Shown here: piece by piece, positions 52,115 to 60,554 of the stretch
How the letters are laid out: each line of letters starts with the position of its first letter
Numbering within the stretch: position 1 is the stretch's first letter
Source of the DNA: UBA11663 sp036339415
GTDB lineage: Bacteria; Bacteroidota; Bacteroidia; Flavobacteriales_D; Sanyastnellaceae
DNA length: 64,000 nucleotides
Assembly (NCBI GenBank): GCA_036339415.1
Contig: JAYZBB010000046.1
Location: 4,967-68,966, forward strand
Direction: 5' to 3'
Program-made: the position numbers and the translations under genes
Notes under the pieces: generated by a model
The model's database searches: none
What the model was told of the DNA's origin: nothing
The model's input: only the letters and a program-made list of their open reading frames with translations

Positions 52115-53749
52115 ATGGCGAAAGACATTCAATTCGACAGCGACGCCCGGGCCAACCTCAAGGCCGGAGTTGACGCTTTGGCCAATGCCGTCAAGGTGAC
52201 CTTGGGTCCCAAGGGACGCAACGTCGTCATCGACCGCAAATTCGGGGCACCTTCTGTGACCAAGGACGGTGTGTCTGTGGCGAAGGAAATCGACCTCGAA
52301 CATCCCGTGGAGAACATGGGAGCCCAAATGGTGAAGGAAGTGGCGTCCAAGACGGCTGACGTGGCTGGCGACGGCACCACCACTGCCACGGTGCTGGCGC
52401 AGGCGCTCGTTGCCGAAGGATTGCGAAACGTGGCGGCAGGAGCCAACCCCATGGACCTCAAGCGTGGCATGGACAAGGCAGCTGAAGCCATTGTGTCAGG
52501 TCTCCGTGAGATCAGCCGCGAAGTGGGCAGTGACAACAGCAAGATTGAACAGGTTGGCACAATCTCGGCGAACAACGACAAGACCATCGGTTCTTTGATT
52601 GCCGAAGCCATGAAGGTTGTGGGCAACGAAGGGGTCATCACTGTTGAAGAAGCCAAGGGCACCGAGACGGAAGTGAAGACCGTGGAGGGCATGCAATTCG
52701 ACCGAGGATACCTCTCACCATACTTTGTGACCAACCCGGACAAAATGGAGGCGGAACTCGACAACCCCTACATCTTGATTCACGACAAAAAGATCTCCAA
52801 CATGAAGGATCTCCTTCCCGTGTTGGAACAAACGGCCCAAGGCGGTCGTCCGCTCTTGATCATCGCAGAAGATGTGGACGGAGAGGCTTTGGCCACGCTT
52901 GTGGTGAACAAGATCCGCGGCGCATTGAAAGTCGCTGCAGTGAAAGCTCCTGGATTTGGGGATCGCCGCAAAGCCATGCTCCAAGACATCGCCATTCTCA
53001 CGGGTGGCCAGGTCATTTCTGAGGAGACTGGATTGAAGCTGGAAAACGCCACCGTTGCCGATCTTGGCACGGCTGAAAAGATCACCATCGACAAGGACAA
53101 CACAACCGTGGTGAATGGCGCTGGTGACAAAGCTGCCATCCAGGCTCGCGTGGGTCAAATCAAAGCCCAAATTGAAACCACCACCTCCGACTACGACCGC
53201 GAGAAGCTTCAGGAGCGACTCGCCAAATTGGCGGGAGGTGTTGCAGTGCTCTACGTGGGTGCCGCCACGGAGGTTGAGATGAAGGAGAAAAAGGACCGTG
53301 TTGACGATGCGTTGCACGCCACCCGGGCGGCAGTGGAAGAGGGGATTGTCCCCGGAGGTGGAACAGCGTACATCCGCGTGGCTGGCGAGTTGAACAGCCT
53401 CGAAGGAGAAAATGAAGACGAGACGACAGGCATCAAGATTGTCCTGCGCGCCATCGAAGAACCGCTTCGCCAAATCGTCACCAATGCCGGTGGTGAGGGA
53501 GCTGTGGTGGTCAACAGCGTTCGCGAAGGCGAAGGCGACTTTGGTTACAACGCCCGTTCGGAGGTGTTCGAAAATTTGTTCGAGGCAGGTGTCATCGACC
53601 CCACCAAAGTCACACGCGTTGCGTTGGAGAATGCGGTGTCCATCTCGGGCATGGTGTTGACCACTGAGTGCGTGATCACAGACGTTCCTGAGGAAACCCC
53701 TGCTCCGGCTGCCCCGCCAATGGGTGGTGGCATGGGCGGCATGATGTAA
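52115..53749 (+). CDS. groEL: Chaperonin GroEL
   Basis: 544 residues, ATP-dependent folding chamber. Conserved features include AGDGTTTATVLA (ATP binding), the GANPMDLKRGMDKA segment, VPGGGTAYIR and the methionine/glycine-rich tail ending GGGMGGMM. Full length. Followed by a terminator, so groES-groEL form a bicistronic unit. Confidence 0.98.
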   Translation: MAKDIQFDSDARANLKAGVDALANAVKVTLGPKGRNVVIDRKFGAPSVTKDGVSVAKEIDLEHPVENMGAQMVKEVASKTADVAGDGTTTATVLAQALVAEGLRNVAAGANPMDLKRGMDKAAEAIVSGLREISREVGSDNSKIEQVGTISANNDKTIGSLIAEAMKVVGNEGVITVEEAKGTETEVKTVEGMQFDRGYLSPYFVTNPDKMEAELDNPYILIHDKKISNMKDLLPVLEQTAQGGRPLLIIAEDVDGEALATLVVNKIRGALKVAAVKAPGFGDRRKAMLQDIAILTGGQVISEETGLKLENATVADLGTAEKITIDKDNTTVVNGAGDKAAIQARVGQIKAQIETTTSDYDREKLQERLAKLAGGVAVLYVGAATEVEMKEKKDRVDDALHATRAAVEEGIVPGGGTAYIRVAGELNSLEGENEDETTGIKIVLRAIEEPLRQIVTNAGGEGAVVVNSVREGEGDFGYNARSEVFENLFEAGVIDPTKVTRVALENAVSISGMVLTTECVITDVPEETPAPAAPPMGGGMGGMM

Positions 53750-53780
53750 CTCGTCTGGATCCAGAACATCCAATCCAAGA

Positions 53781-53811
53781 AACCGCACCCATCAAGGGTG
53801 CGGTTTTTTTT
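53781..53811 (+). terminator. Rho-independent terminator after groEL
   Basis: AACCGCACCC / GGGTGCGGTT stem (10 bp) with a 5-base loop and a tail of eight T. The same T-run ends in TTTG (53809-53812), which also provides a -33-like element for the following gene. Confidence 0.93.
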
Positions 53812-53841
53812 GTGGTGGACAACGGTCAGTGGGTACCTTCG
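53809..53841 (+). promoter_or_regulatory. Promoter of the gldA-like gene (TTTG-N21-TACCTTCG)
   Basis: TTTG at 53809-53812 and TACCTTCG at 53834-53841 (7 of 8 bases fit TAnnTTTG) are 21 bases apart, near the ideal spacing. The box ends 4 bases before the ATG at 53846, so the message may be leaderless. Confidence 0.55.
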
Positions 53842-53845
53842 CAAC

Positions 53846-54547
53846 ATGTCCATCTGCGTAGAATCCGTCGAAAAAACATTTGGCACCCAACGCGCGCTCA
53901 AGGGCGTGAGCCTTCGATGTGAGCGCGGTGAAGTGGTTGGATTGCTCGGCCCAAATGGGGCGGGAAAGTCGACGCTGATGCGTTTGATCACGGGCTATTT
54001 GCCGGCGACTGCGGGACGTGTCGAAGTGTGTGGATTTGACGTGAGTGACGCGCCACTCGAGACCAAGAGACGCGTTGGGTATTTGCCTGAGCACAATCCT
54101 GTACACGAGGACATGTATGTCAGGGAGTATTTGCGGTTTGTCTCAGGGGTCCATGGCGTGGCCAAGCGATCCGAGCGCGTGGAAGAAGTGATTTCCGAAG
54201 TGGGGCTCTTGCCGGAGGTGCACAAACGCATCGGTGAACTTTCGAAGGGATATCGGCAGCGCGTGGGGTTGGCGCAGGCGTTGATCCACAATCCAGAAGT
54301 TCTCATCCTCGACGAACCCACCTCGGGTCTTGACCCCAATCAACTTGTGGACATTCGTTCGCTCATTCGTCGTTTGGGGCAAGACCGCACGGTCATTTTG
54401 TCCACCCACATCATGCAAGAAGTGGAAGCCATGTGCGACCGGGTGGTGTTGATTCGGTTGGGGGAGATTGTGGCTGACGCTCCTCTCAAAGAATTTGTGT
54501 CAGCAGAGGGAGGACTTGAGGCGCAGTTCAAAGCTTTGACCGCGTGA
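53846..54547 (+). CDS. GldA-like ABC transporter ATP-binding protein
   Basis: 233 residues: one ABC ATPase domain with Walker A GPNGAGKST, signature LSKGYRQRVGLAQ, Walker B LILDEPTSGLDP and the His switch STHI. The pattern EYLRFVSGVHG and YLPEHNPVHEDMYV fits GldA, the ATPase of the gliding-associated GldAFG transporter. It is about 65 residues shorter than F. johnsoniae GldA (about 298), lacking the C-terminal extension, and gldF/gldG are not adjacent, so a general ABC exporter is possible. It overlaps rsgA by 4 bases. Confidence 0.82.
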   Translation: MSICVESVEKTFGTQRALKGVSLRCERGEVVGLLGPNGAGKSTLMRLITGYLPATAGRVEVCGFDVSDAPLETKRRVGYLPEHNPVHEDMYVREYLRFVSGVHGVAKRSERVEEVISEVGLLPEVHKRIGELSKGYRQRVGLAQALIHNPEVLILDEPTSGLDPNQLVDIRSLIRRLGQDRTVILSTHIMQEVEAMCDRVVLIRLGEIVADAPLKEFVSAEGGLEAQFKALTA

Positions 54548-55485
54548 ACACGGGCCGCGTGATGCGGACCACGGGGTCGTGGTACGACGTTTTGAATGAA
54601 TCTGGCGACATCATTTCTTGTCGTCCGGCAGGTAAGCTTCGACTCAAGGGCTATCGATCCACCAATCCAGTGGCGGTTGGAGACATCGTTGATTTTGTGT
54701 TGGTGGAGGATGGCACCGGTGTCATCGAAGTCATCCACGACAGGAGCAATTGCATCATCCGCAAGTCAGTGAACCTGTCTCATGAAAGCCACGTTGTTGC
54801 GTCCAATTTGGACAGGGCATTCTTGGTCATCACCTTGTCCGCGCCAAGGACGAGCACGGGATTCATGGATCGATTCCTGGTCACCGCGGAGGCTTATGGC
54901 ATTCCCACCACAATCGTCTTGAACAAGATTGACGCCCTGTCGGCAGGTGAGCGAGACGTTGTCAAGGGCCTGGCCGCAACCTACCGTGACGCCGGGTACA
55001 GTTGGCTCGAAATCAGTGCCCATACCGAGGAGGGGCTTGACGATCTCCGGTCTGAATTGGCCAAAGGCGTTCATGTGCTGTCAGGTCATTCAGGTGTGGG
55101 CAAAAGCACGCTCATCAACAAACTCATTCCTGGCTTGGAATTGAAGACAGCGGAGGTTTCAGAATCTCATCACAAAGGGAGGCACACAACCACATTCGCA
55201 GAAATGCATGCGCTTCCAAATGGTGGGTTTTTGGTGGACACGCCCGGCATCAAGGGGTTTGGGTTGGTCAGCTTGGAGCGTGAAACCCTGCATCACCACT
55301 TCCCAGAATTTTTCAAACTCTTGCCGGATTGCAAGTTTCACAATTGCATGCATCACAAGGAACCCGGTTGTGCAGTGCGTGCGGCTGTGGAAGCGGGCTT
55401 CATTGCTGAAAGTCGTCATCACAATTATCTCGAAATGCTCCAAGAATTTGACGGTGGGCCCTACCGAGACGCCTTGTACAGATGA
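54544..55485 (+). CDS. rsgA: Ribosome small subunit-dependent GTPase RsgA
   Basis: 313 residues. Circularly permuted GTPase checking 30S maturation: OB fold first, then G4 LNKIDA, G1 GHSGVGKST, G3 DTPG, and a C-terminal zinc knuckle (CKFHNC, then HHKEPGC). The GTG at 54544 overlaps the upstream stop and gives a family-like MNTGRVMRTTGSWY lead; an ATG at 54562 is the alternative. Confidence 0.95.
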   Translation: MNTGRVMRTTGSWYDVLNESGDIISCRPAGKLRLKGYRSTNPVAVGDIVDFVLVEDGTGVIEVIHDRSNCIIRKSVNLSHESHVVASNLDRAFLVITLSAPRTSTGFMDRFLVTAEAYGIPTTIVLNKIDALSAGERDVVKGLAATYRDAGYSWLEISAHTEEGLDDLRSELAKGVHVLSGHSGVGKSTLINKLIPGLELKTAEVSESHHKGRHTTTFAEMHALPNGGFLVDTPGIKGFGLVSLERETLHHHFPEFFKLLPDCKFHNCMHHKEPGCAVRAAVEAGFIAESRHHNYLEMLQEFDGGPYRDALYR

Positions 55486-55497
55486 ACTGAGCGTGTC

Positions 55498-56286
55498 TCA
55501 GATGCGAGAACATCTCAGGCCCGTTACGCGCAAGTGCTCGCTGTTGTAACGAAGGCGCTTTCCTTGCAGATCCACCACGTCAATGCCCATGCCACGCAAA
55601 ATGGCATCGCCTGCGGCGCAGTCCCACTCCATGTAGGGCCCGGTTCGTGCGTGGATTTCGGCATCACCAGTGGCGAGCAAGCAGAACTTCAACGCGCCAC
55701 TGACCGGCCTAGCGACCACCTCAGATGCATCGATGTGTGGAGGCACGAGGTCAAGGAGTTTGGCTTCTTCCATCCACGACGTCACGAGACGATAGGGACG
55801 TTGGATGGGAGAGGGGTGGACTTTCTTCACCCTGGATCCATCGAGGGGTGCGAGTTGCACGGGCACGCCGATTCCACCCAAATACATGCGGTTGGACAGT
55901 GGGTCAGCCACCACTCCAAAAATGGGTCCTGTTTCATCGCACAGCGCGATGTTGACGGCAAAACCAGATCGGCTTTTGAGGAAAGACTCTGTGCCGTCAA
56001 GGGGATCGACCAACCAATAGCGAGTCCAGTGTTTTCGATCCTGGTATTCAGGTGCTGCCGCCTCCTCACTGAGCATGGGCGTGCCCAGCGGTGCAAGGGC
56101 ATTTTGAATCGCTGTTTGCGAAGCGAGGTCAGCATTGCTGACCAATGAACCGTCGGCTTTTTCCGAAATCCCCAAATCCTGATCGCTCTGTGGCAGGGCA
56201 CTGAGCAGCACCCGCGCGGCAGCACCTGCTGCGCGAATGGCGGCTTGTTGCTCTTCAGGAGTCGCTTGAGACGGAGCGTGGTGCAT
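55498..56286 (-). CDS. cysQ: 3'(2'),5'-bisphosphate nucleotidase CysQ
   Basis: 262 residues of the inositol-monophosphatase superfamily. Metal-binding EE (74-75) and DPLDGT (94-99) motifs are present, with the C-terminal WDCAAGDAIL motif. CysQ hydrolyses PAP/PAPS from sulfate activation. The start at 56286 is used because upstream codons overlap the riboswitch region antisense. It converges on rsgA with a 12-base gap. TACCTTCG on the minus strand (56293-56300) ends 6 bases before the ATG. Confidence 0.92.
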   Translation of the reverse strand: MHHAPSQATPEEQQAAIRAAGAAARVLLSALPQSDQDLGISEKADGSLVSNADLASQTAIQNALAPLGTPMLSEEAAAPEYQDRKHWTRYWLVDPLDGTESFLKSRSGFAVNIALCDETGPIFGVVADPLSNRMYLGGIGVPVQLAPLDGSRVKKVHPSPIQRPYRLVTSWMEEAKLLDLVPPHIDASEVVARPVSGALKFCLLATGDAEIHARTGPYMEWDCAAGDAILRGMGIDVVDLQGKRLRYNSEHLRVTGLRCSRI

Positions 56287-56303
56287 GGTGGTCGAAGGTA
56301 CGC

Positions 56304-56311
56304 TACATTTG
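56304..56311 (+). promoter_or_regulatory. Promoter box before the TPP riboswitch (TACATTTG)
   Basis: A perfect TAnnTTTG element ending 4-5 bases before the 5' side of the riboswitch, so the transcript would begin with the aptamer. It is divergent from cysQ. Confidence 0.55.
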
Positions 56312-56315
56312 CACC

Positions 56316-56386
56316 GACGCAGGGGTGCCGCACGGCTGAGATGAGACCCTTTGAACCTGCCCAGATCATCCTGGGAAGGGAGCGAA
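56316..56386 (+). promoter_or_regulatory. TPP riboswitch (THI element)
   Basis: The aptamer is recognisable by its conserved blocks: AGGGGTGCC at 56321, GGCTGAGATGAGACCC (the pyrimidine-sensing helix), TTTGAACCTG and a 3' CTGGGAAGGGAGC closing the outer stem. Thiamine pyrophosphate binding should lower expression of the receptor downstream by terminating transcription or blocking initiation. I saw no separate T-rich terminator in the 70 bases before the receptor start, which favours translational control. Confidence 0.93.
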
Positions 56387-56453
56387 CATCGACCTTCCAT
56401 GGTGTCGATTCTGGACCTTACGGTCTTCTGTGTCATTGAAAATCAATCAAGTG

Positions 56454-58772
56454 ATGACACACAAACACACCCTCATGCGCACCTTTGGTTCAATCCTCTT
56501 CATGGGATTGATGTCGATTTATGCCAACCAGCTTGAAGCCCAACTTGACATTGACACTTTGGAAGTTTCCACGGCAACCATTTCGGCCGTTCAAGCGGGA
56601 GAGTTGGATCCCTTTGCCACGTCAAGCCTCGGAGTCGAGGACATTCGCAAACAAGATGCTGCGCAAGACGTGCCCTTTTTGCTCAGGCTGACACCTTCCG
56701 CGGTCGTGACGTCTGACGCAGGACATGGCATCGGATACACCGCCCTTCGCATCCGTGGTGTGGACCAAAGTCGCATCAATGTCACCATCAACGGTGTCCC
56801 TTTGAACGATGCAGAATCGCAGGGTGTGTTCTGGGTTGACTTGCCAGATTTGGGCAGCAGCATGACTGGGTTGCAAATCCAGCGTGGGGTGGGAACAAGC
56901 ACCAATGGTCCAGCAGCATTCGGAGCAACGGTGTCGGTCAACACTCTGGGCACATTGGCAAAGCAGGGAATCCGTGCTGTCATTGGTGGAGGATCGTTTG
57001 GCTCGCAGCGCCGCACACTTGCGTGGAACACTGGCATGCTCGACGGTGGATGGTCGTTTGAGGGAAGGGCGTCACGCATCCTGTCGGAGGGGTGGCTCGA
57101 TCGGGCGACGAGCGACTTGAGTTCCTTGTACGGCCGTGTGGCCAAACGTTGGGAAACGGGTCGGTTGTCGCTGACCACAACCCTAGGTCATGAACGAACC
57201 TATCAGGCCTGGGCCGGCGTGCCTCAAATTGTCGCCGATCCAAAGTCTACTGACGAGGACATCCTCAATTGGGTGCAGGGAAGTGGCGAGTATGACTACG
57301 GTGCGGATACGGTTCGCGTCAACGACTTGCTGGAGCGTCGTGCCCAGCACAACTACTACAGGTACGAAAACGAAGTCGACGACTACAGACAAGACCATTT
57401 TCAGTTGCACATCGACCAGACGATGGGAGATTGGGAGTTTGGCGGAGTGGTGTTTGGCACCTTGGGTTCGGGCTTCTATGAGCAATTCCGTCGAGGGGAT
57501 GATTTGTCGAATTATGGGTTCAATCCCGTTGTGACGTCTGTTTTGGACACCGCAGGAGTCTTTTTGGGGGCTGACACGGTGTTCACCACAGACGTGGTCC
57601 GCCGGCGTTGGCTCGACAACACACTGCTGGGTTCGTCTTGGACCATGAGCACATCCACAGATCATGTGAATCACGTGTACGGCATTTCGAGTTCGACATA
57701 CAATGGGGATCACTTTGGAGAGTTGATCTGGATGAGTGCAGACGCAGGGGCCCAACCTGGTGACGAGTACTACAGATCGGTGGGCAGAAAGAACGACCTC
57801 AGTTTGTACGGCAAATGGTCTGGAATGTGGGAGGAGCTTCGTTGGCACGCCGAGGCCCAATGGCGTCAGGTACTTTATTCAACGAGCGGTCGTGACAACG
57901 ATTACAGCGCCATTGACATCACCGACAACTTGTCGTTCTTCAACCCCAAGGCAGGTCTTACCTACCTGCCTTCTGATGATCGAAAGGCCTTCATTTCCCT
58001 CTCGGTTGCCCACCGAGAACCTTCACGGGCGGATTATCTCGACTCCCCACAAGGCACGCCATTGCGTCCAGAGCGCTTGGTGGATTTGGAGGCCGGAGGA
58101 ACCTTGCGCGGCGACAACTGGGCCTTGGGTGCGACCCTCTACAACATGGCCTACAAAGACCAACTTGTGTCCACCGGATTGCTCAACGACGTTGGCAATC
58201 CTGTGAGGGTCAATGTGGAAGACAGTTACCGCCGTGGCTTGGAACTCGAAGCAGGCATGCAGTTGACGCCTGAGGTTCGTTTGGATGCCAATGCGACGTT
58301 GTCCGAAAACAAAATCACGAACTTTCAAGAAGTCATCTATGACTACGGCACTGGAGTTGATTTCGTGAACGTCGTAGATCACACAAACACAGACATCGCG
58401 CTGTCACCTGGCGCAGTCGCAATGGGCATGTTGACGTGGGAAGCACCGGCAAACAGTTCCATTGCTGGCGTGTCGGTCAGCTTGATTGGCAAGCACGTGG
58501 GGCGACAATTCCTGGACAATACAGGGAACAAGGGCCGTTCTCTGGACCCCTTCACGACTTTGGATGCTGTCATTCGCGGTGAGCGCTCTTTGCCATCAGG
58601 ACAAACCGTGGTGCTCTCCCTCTTTGGCAACAACCTTTTGGATGCGGTCTACAGTGCGACGGGGTGGACGTACAGTTACCGTTTGGGAGGTCCCTCGTCA
58701 ACAGTCACTGAAAACTACGTGTACCCACAGGCAGGTCGACACGGCTTTGTGACTTTGGCGGTGGAGTTTTAA
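56454..58772 (+). CDS. TonB-dependent outer-membrane receptor, probable thiamine transporter
   Basis: 772 residues with a signal peptide ending near LEAQ (27-30). The plug begins around 55 (LGVEDIRKQDAAQDVPFLL) and has the RIRGVDQSRINVTINGVPLNDAE segment (split) typical of TonB receptors; the barrel ends in a strand finishing FVTLAVEF. The TPP riboswitch 68 bases upstream predicts thiamine or a derivative as substrate, as described for OMR1-type receptors of Bacteroidota. A GTG at 56430 is an alternative start. No inner-membrane thiamine transporter is adjacent. Overlaps the convergent GGGPS stop by 4 bases. Confidence 0.9.
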   Translation: MTHKHTLMRTFGSILFMGLMSIYANQLEAQLDIDTLEVSTATISAVQAGELDPFATSSLGVEDIRKQDAAQDVPFLLRLTPSAVVTSDAGHGIGYTALRIRGVDQSRINVTINGVPLNDAESQGVFWVDLPDLGSSMTGLQIQRGVGTSTNGPAAFGATVSVNTLGTLAKQGIRAVIGGGSFGSQRRTLAWNTGMLDGGWSFEGRASRILSEGWLDRATSDLSSLYGRVAKRWETGRLSLTTTLGHERTYQAWAGVPQIVADPKSTDEDILNWVQGSGEYDYGADTVRVNDLLERRAQHNYYRYENEVDDYRQDHFQLHIDQTMGDWEFGGVVFGTLGSGFYEQFRRGDDLSNYGFNPVVTSVLDTAGVFLGADTVFTTDVVRRRWLDNTLLGSSWTMSTSTDHVNHVYGISSSTYNGDHFGELIWMSADAGAQPGDEYYRSVGRKNDLSLYGKWSGMWEELRWHAEAQWRQVLYSTSGRDNDYSAIDITDNLSFFNPKAGLTYLPSDDRKAFISLSVAHREPSRADYLDSPQGTPLRPERLVDLEAGGTLRGDNWALGATLYNMAYKDQLVSTGLLNDVGNPVRVNVEDSYRRGLELEAGMQLTPEVRLDANATLSENKITNFQEVIYDYGTGVDFVNVVDHTNTDIALSPGAVAMGMLTWEAPANSSIAGVSVSLIGKHVGRQFLDNTGNKGRSLDPFTTLDAVIRGERSLPSGQTVVLSLFGNNLLDAVYSATGWTYSYRLGGPSSTVTENYVYPQAGRHGFVTLAVEF

Positions 58773-59518
58773 CCCCGCAGGCGCAGCTCGTCGAGCACGG
58801 CGGGTTGTTGTTCCACGACTGACCCGATGACGGCGCACGTGGCTCCTGCGTCCCATGCGCGCTCCAGGTCGTCTTGGCACGAAAGCCCACCGCCCACAAT
58901 CAAAGGGAGGCTCACCGCATCTTTGATTGCACGGATGGTGTGTTGAGGGATGGGTGTGCCTGTGCCGCTTCCAGCATCCAGAAACAAGCAACGCAACCCG
59001 AGCATTTCTCCTGCCAATGCAGTTGCGACGGCCAAGTCAGGTTTGGCCAATGGAATGGGAAGGCTGTGAGACATGTATGCGGCAGCCGTCAAGGGAGGAT
59101 CTCCGATCAGCATGTATCCTGTTGGAACCGTCTCGAGGTCGAGACGGGCGATGCTCGGGGCTGCTTCTACGTGACGACCGATCAACAATTCGGGGTTCCT
59201 GCCTGAAATCAAGCTGAGAAACAACAAGGCATCCGCCTCTCCTACGACTTGTGTGGTGGCTCCAGGAAAGAGGACGACAGGGAGTGAAAGTGCACGTTTC
59301 AATTCTTGGACCACGCGTTGGGTGCTGTTCTGTGCGACCAGGCTGCCACCCACAAACAGATCTGTTGCGTCGCTCGAATTGATTCGGTTGACAAGGTTGA
59401 GCCATGCCTTGCCTGAAGGAGCGTCCTCCGGATCGACCAACACTGCCAAACGTCTCGCCCCTTCTCGCGCATCGGAGGTCAATGCATCCAGCCATCCCTT
59501 GTGTTCAATGCTAGCCAT
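58769..59518 (-). CDS. Geranylgeranylglyceryl phosphate synthase (GGGPS/PcrB-like)
   Basis: 249 residues, a TIM barrel prenyltransferase joining a polyprenyl chain to sn-glycerol-1-phosphate. Motifs VLVDPED, LFPGATTQV, LLFLSLISGRNP and ETVPTGYMLIG, then LIVGGGLS near the end, match the bacterial group II GGGPS found in Bacteroidota. The product role in bacteria is unsettled. It overlaps the upstream hydrolase by 8 bases. Confidence 0.88.
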   Translation of the reverse strand: MASIEHKGWLDALTSDAREGARRLAVLVDPEDAPSGKAWLNLVNRINSSDATDLFVGGSLVAQNSTQRVVQELKRALSLPVVLFPGATTQVVGEADALLFLSLISGRNPELLIGRHVEAAPSIARLDLETVPTGYMLIGDPPLTAAAYMSHSLPIPLAKPDLAVATALAGEMLGLRCLFLDAGSGTGTPIPQHTIRAIKDAVSLPLIVGGGLSCQDDLERAWDAGATCAVIGSVVEQQPAVLDELRLRG

Positions 59519-60380
59519 GTTTGGGTTTCAAGATAGCGTCAGACAACATTTCGATGGTGTCGGCATGTCGCATCACATGCCCAGAATCGATTTGCAAAAA
59601 GTGAACGTGTTGGTTCGCCAGTGTGCGCCAAGGGTCTGACCAATGCCATGGGATGATGGCGTCACGCGCCCCAAAAAACACCCAGATGTGGATGCCTCGA
59701 TTGGGCAAGTCACGCCAGGCGCGTGCTGTGATCGTGTGTGAGGGCCAAAATTCACGGTGCGTCTTCCACGTGTTCGAAACCAATTGACGCATGGCATGGT
59801 CTTCCGTGTGGTGCAGCGCGAAATGTTCGAGGTGCGCGGGAATGACACGGCACCGTCGCAGCCCGCGAATGAGACTGCGCACAGCTTCGGCATGCCGGTC
59901 GACCAACGTCCAACATGCACGACCCACGCTCGTTTCAACGGCAAACCGGTACATCGCATTTTTTTTGAACCCATCTGGGGCGAGGAGAACCATGCCCGAC
60001 CACGATTGAGGCGCCCGCTCGAACAATGTCAGTGACAGCCTTCCGCCCAAGGAATAACCGAGAAGGTGTTTGGGCAGTCGTCCCCACCCCAACTCATCAA
60101 GCCATGCATCGACGGCTTTTTGAAGCATGGAGGGTTTCAGTACGGGAGGATCCGATGTTGGGACAGGGACAGTGCTGCCGTTTTGATGCGAAATGCCGAT
60201 GGAAAGCATGGCCGTGTTTGGTTCGAACAGGTTCAAATACACGCCCATTTCAGACATGGGACGTCCAAATCCGTGAAACGCGACCACCACTTGGCTCGGG
60301 TGCTGGCAAGAAAACGTCAGGCCATACCAAGTCCAACCGTCCATGTCAAAACGGGTTGGCTGCGGGGTGGTTTGTTCCAT
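59511..60380 (-). CDS. Alpha/beta hydrolase
   Basis: 289 residues. HGFG (36-39) is the oxyanion region, GYSLGG places the nucleophile at Ser110, and the C-terminal FFGARDAIIPW and SGHVMRH supply acid and His. The start at 60380 (MEQTTPQP) is used; the frame stays open for another 960 bases but is antisense to carB there. It overlaps the start of the GGGPS gene, implying a two-gene operon with unknown substrate. Confidence 0.82.
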   Translation of the reverse strand: MEQTTPQPTRFDMDGWTWYGLTFSCQHPSQVVVAFHGFGRPMSEMGVYLNLFEPNTAMLSIGISHQNGSTVPVPTSDPPVLKPSMLQKAVDAWLDELGWGRLPKHLLGYSLGGRLSLTLFERAPQSWSGMVLLAPDGFKKNAMYRFAVETSVGRACWTLVDRHAEAVRSLIRGLRRCRVIPAHLEHFALHHTEDHAMRQLVSNTWKTHREFWPSHTITARAWRDLPNRGIHIWVFFGARDAIIPWHWSDPWRTLANQHVHFLQIDSGHVMRHADTIEMLSDAILKPKHG

Positions 60381-60463
60381 GCTCACAGCACAAAGGTCGC
60401 GTCGTGGGTTTCTTGTGGAAAACCGTGTACCTGGAAAGTGAGGCAAAGGGGTGAGTCTTCGTG

Positions 60464-60471
60464 TAATTTTG
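60464..60471 (+). promoter_or_regulatory. Candidate carB promoter box (TAATTTTG)
   Basis: A perfect TAnnTTTG element 83 bases before the carB ATG. The leader would include a run of ten A that ends in the A of the ATG (60546-60555). No pyrimidine-responsive attenuator hairpin was recognised in the leader. Confidence 0.45.
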
Positions 60472-60554
60472 CCGCGTTCCACAACGTTTGGTCTACCCTT
60501 TGTTGCCCGAATGCTTGATTCCAAAAAAGATTCAAGTGCTCGGATAAAAAAAAA

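Noticed and set aside
52715..53788. 357-codon frame antisense to groEL
   Set aside because: Antisense to a fully conserved gene, His/Cys-rich, no recognisable domain.
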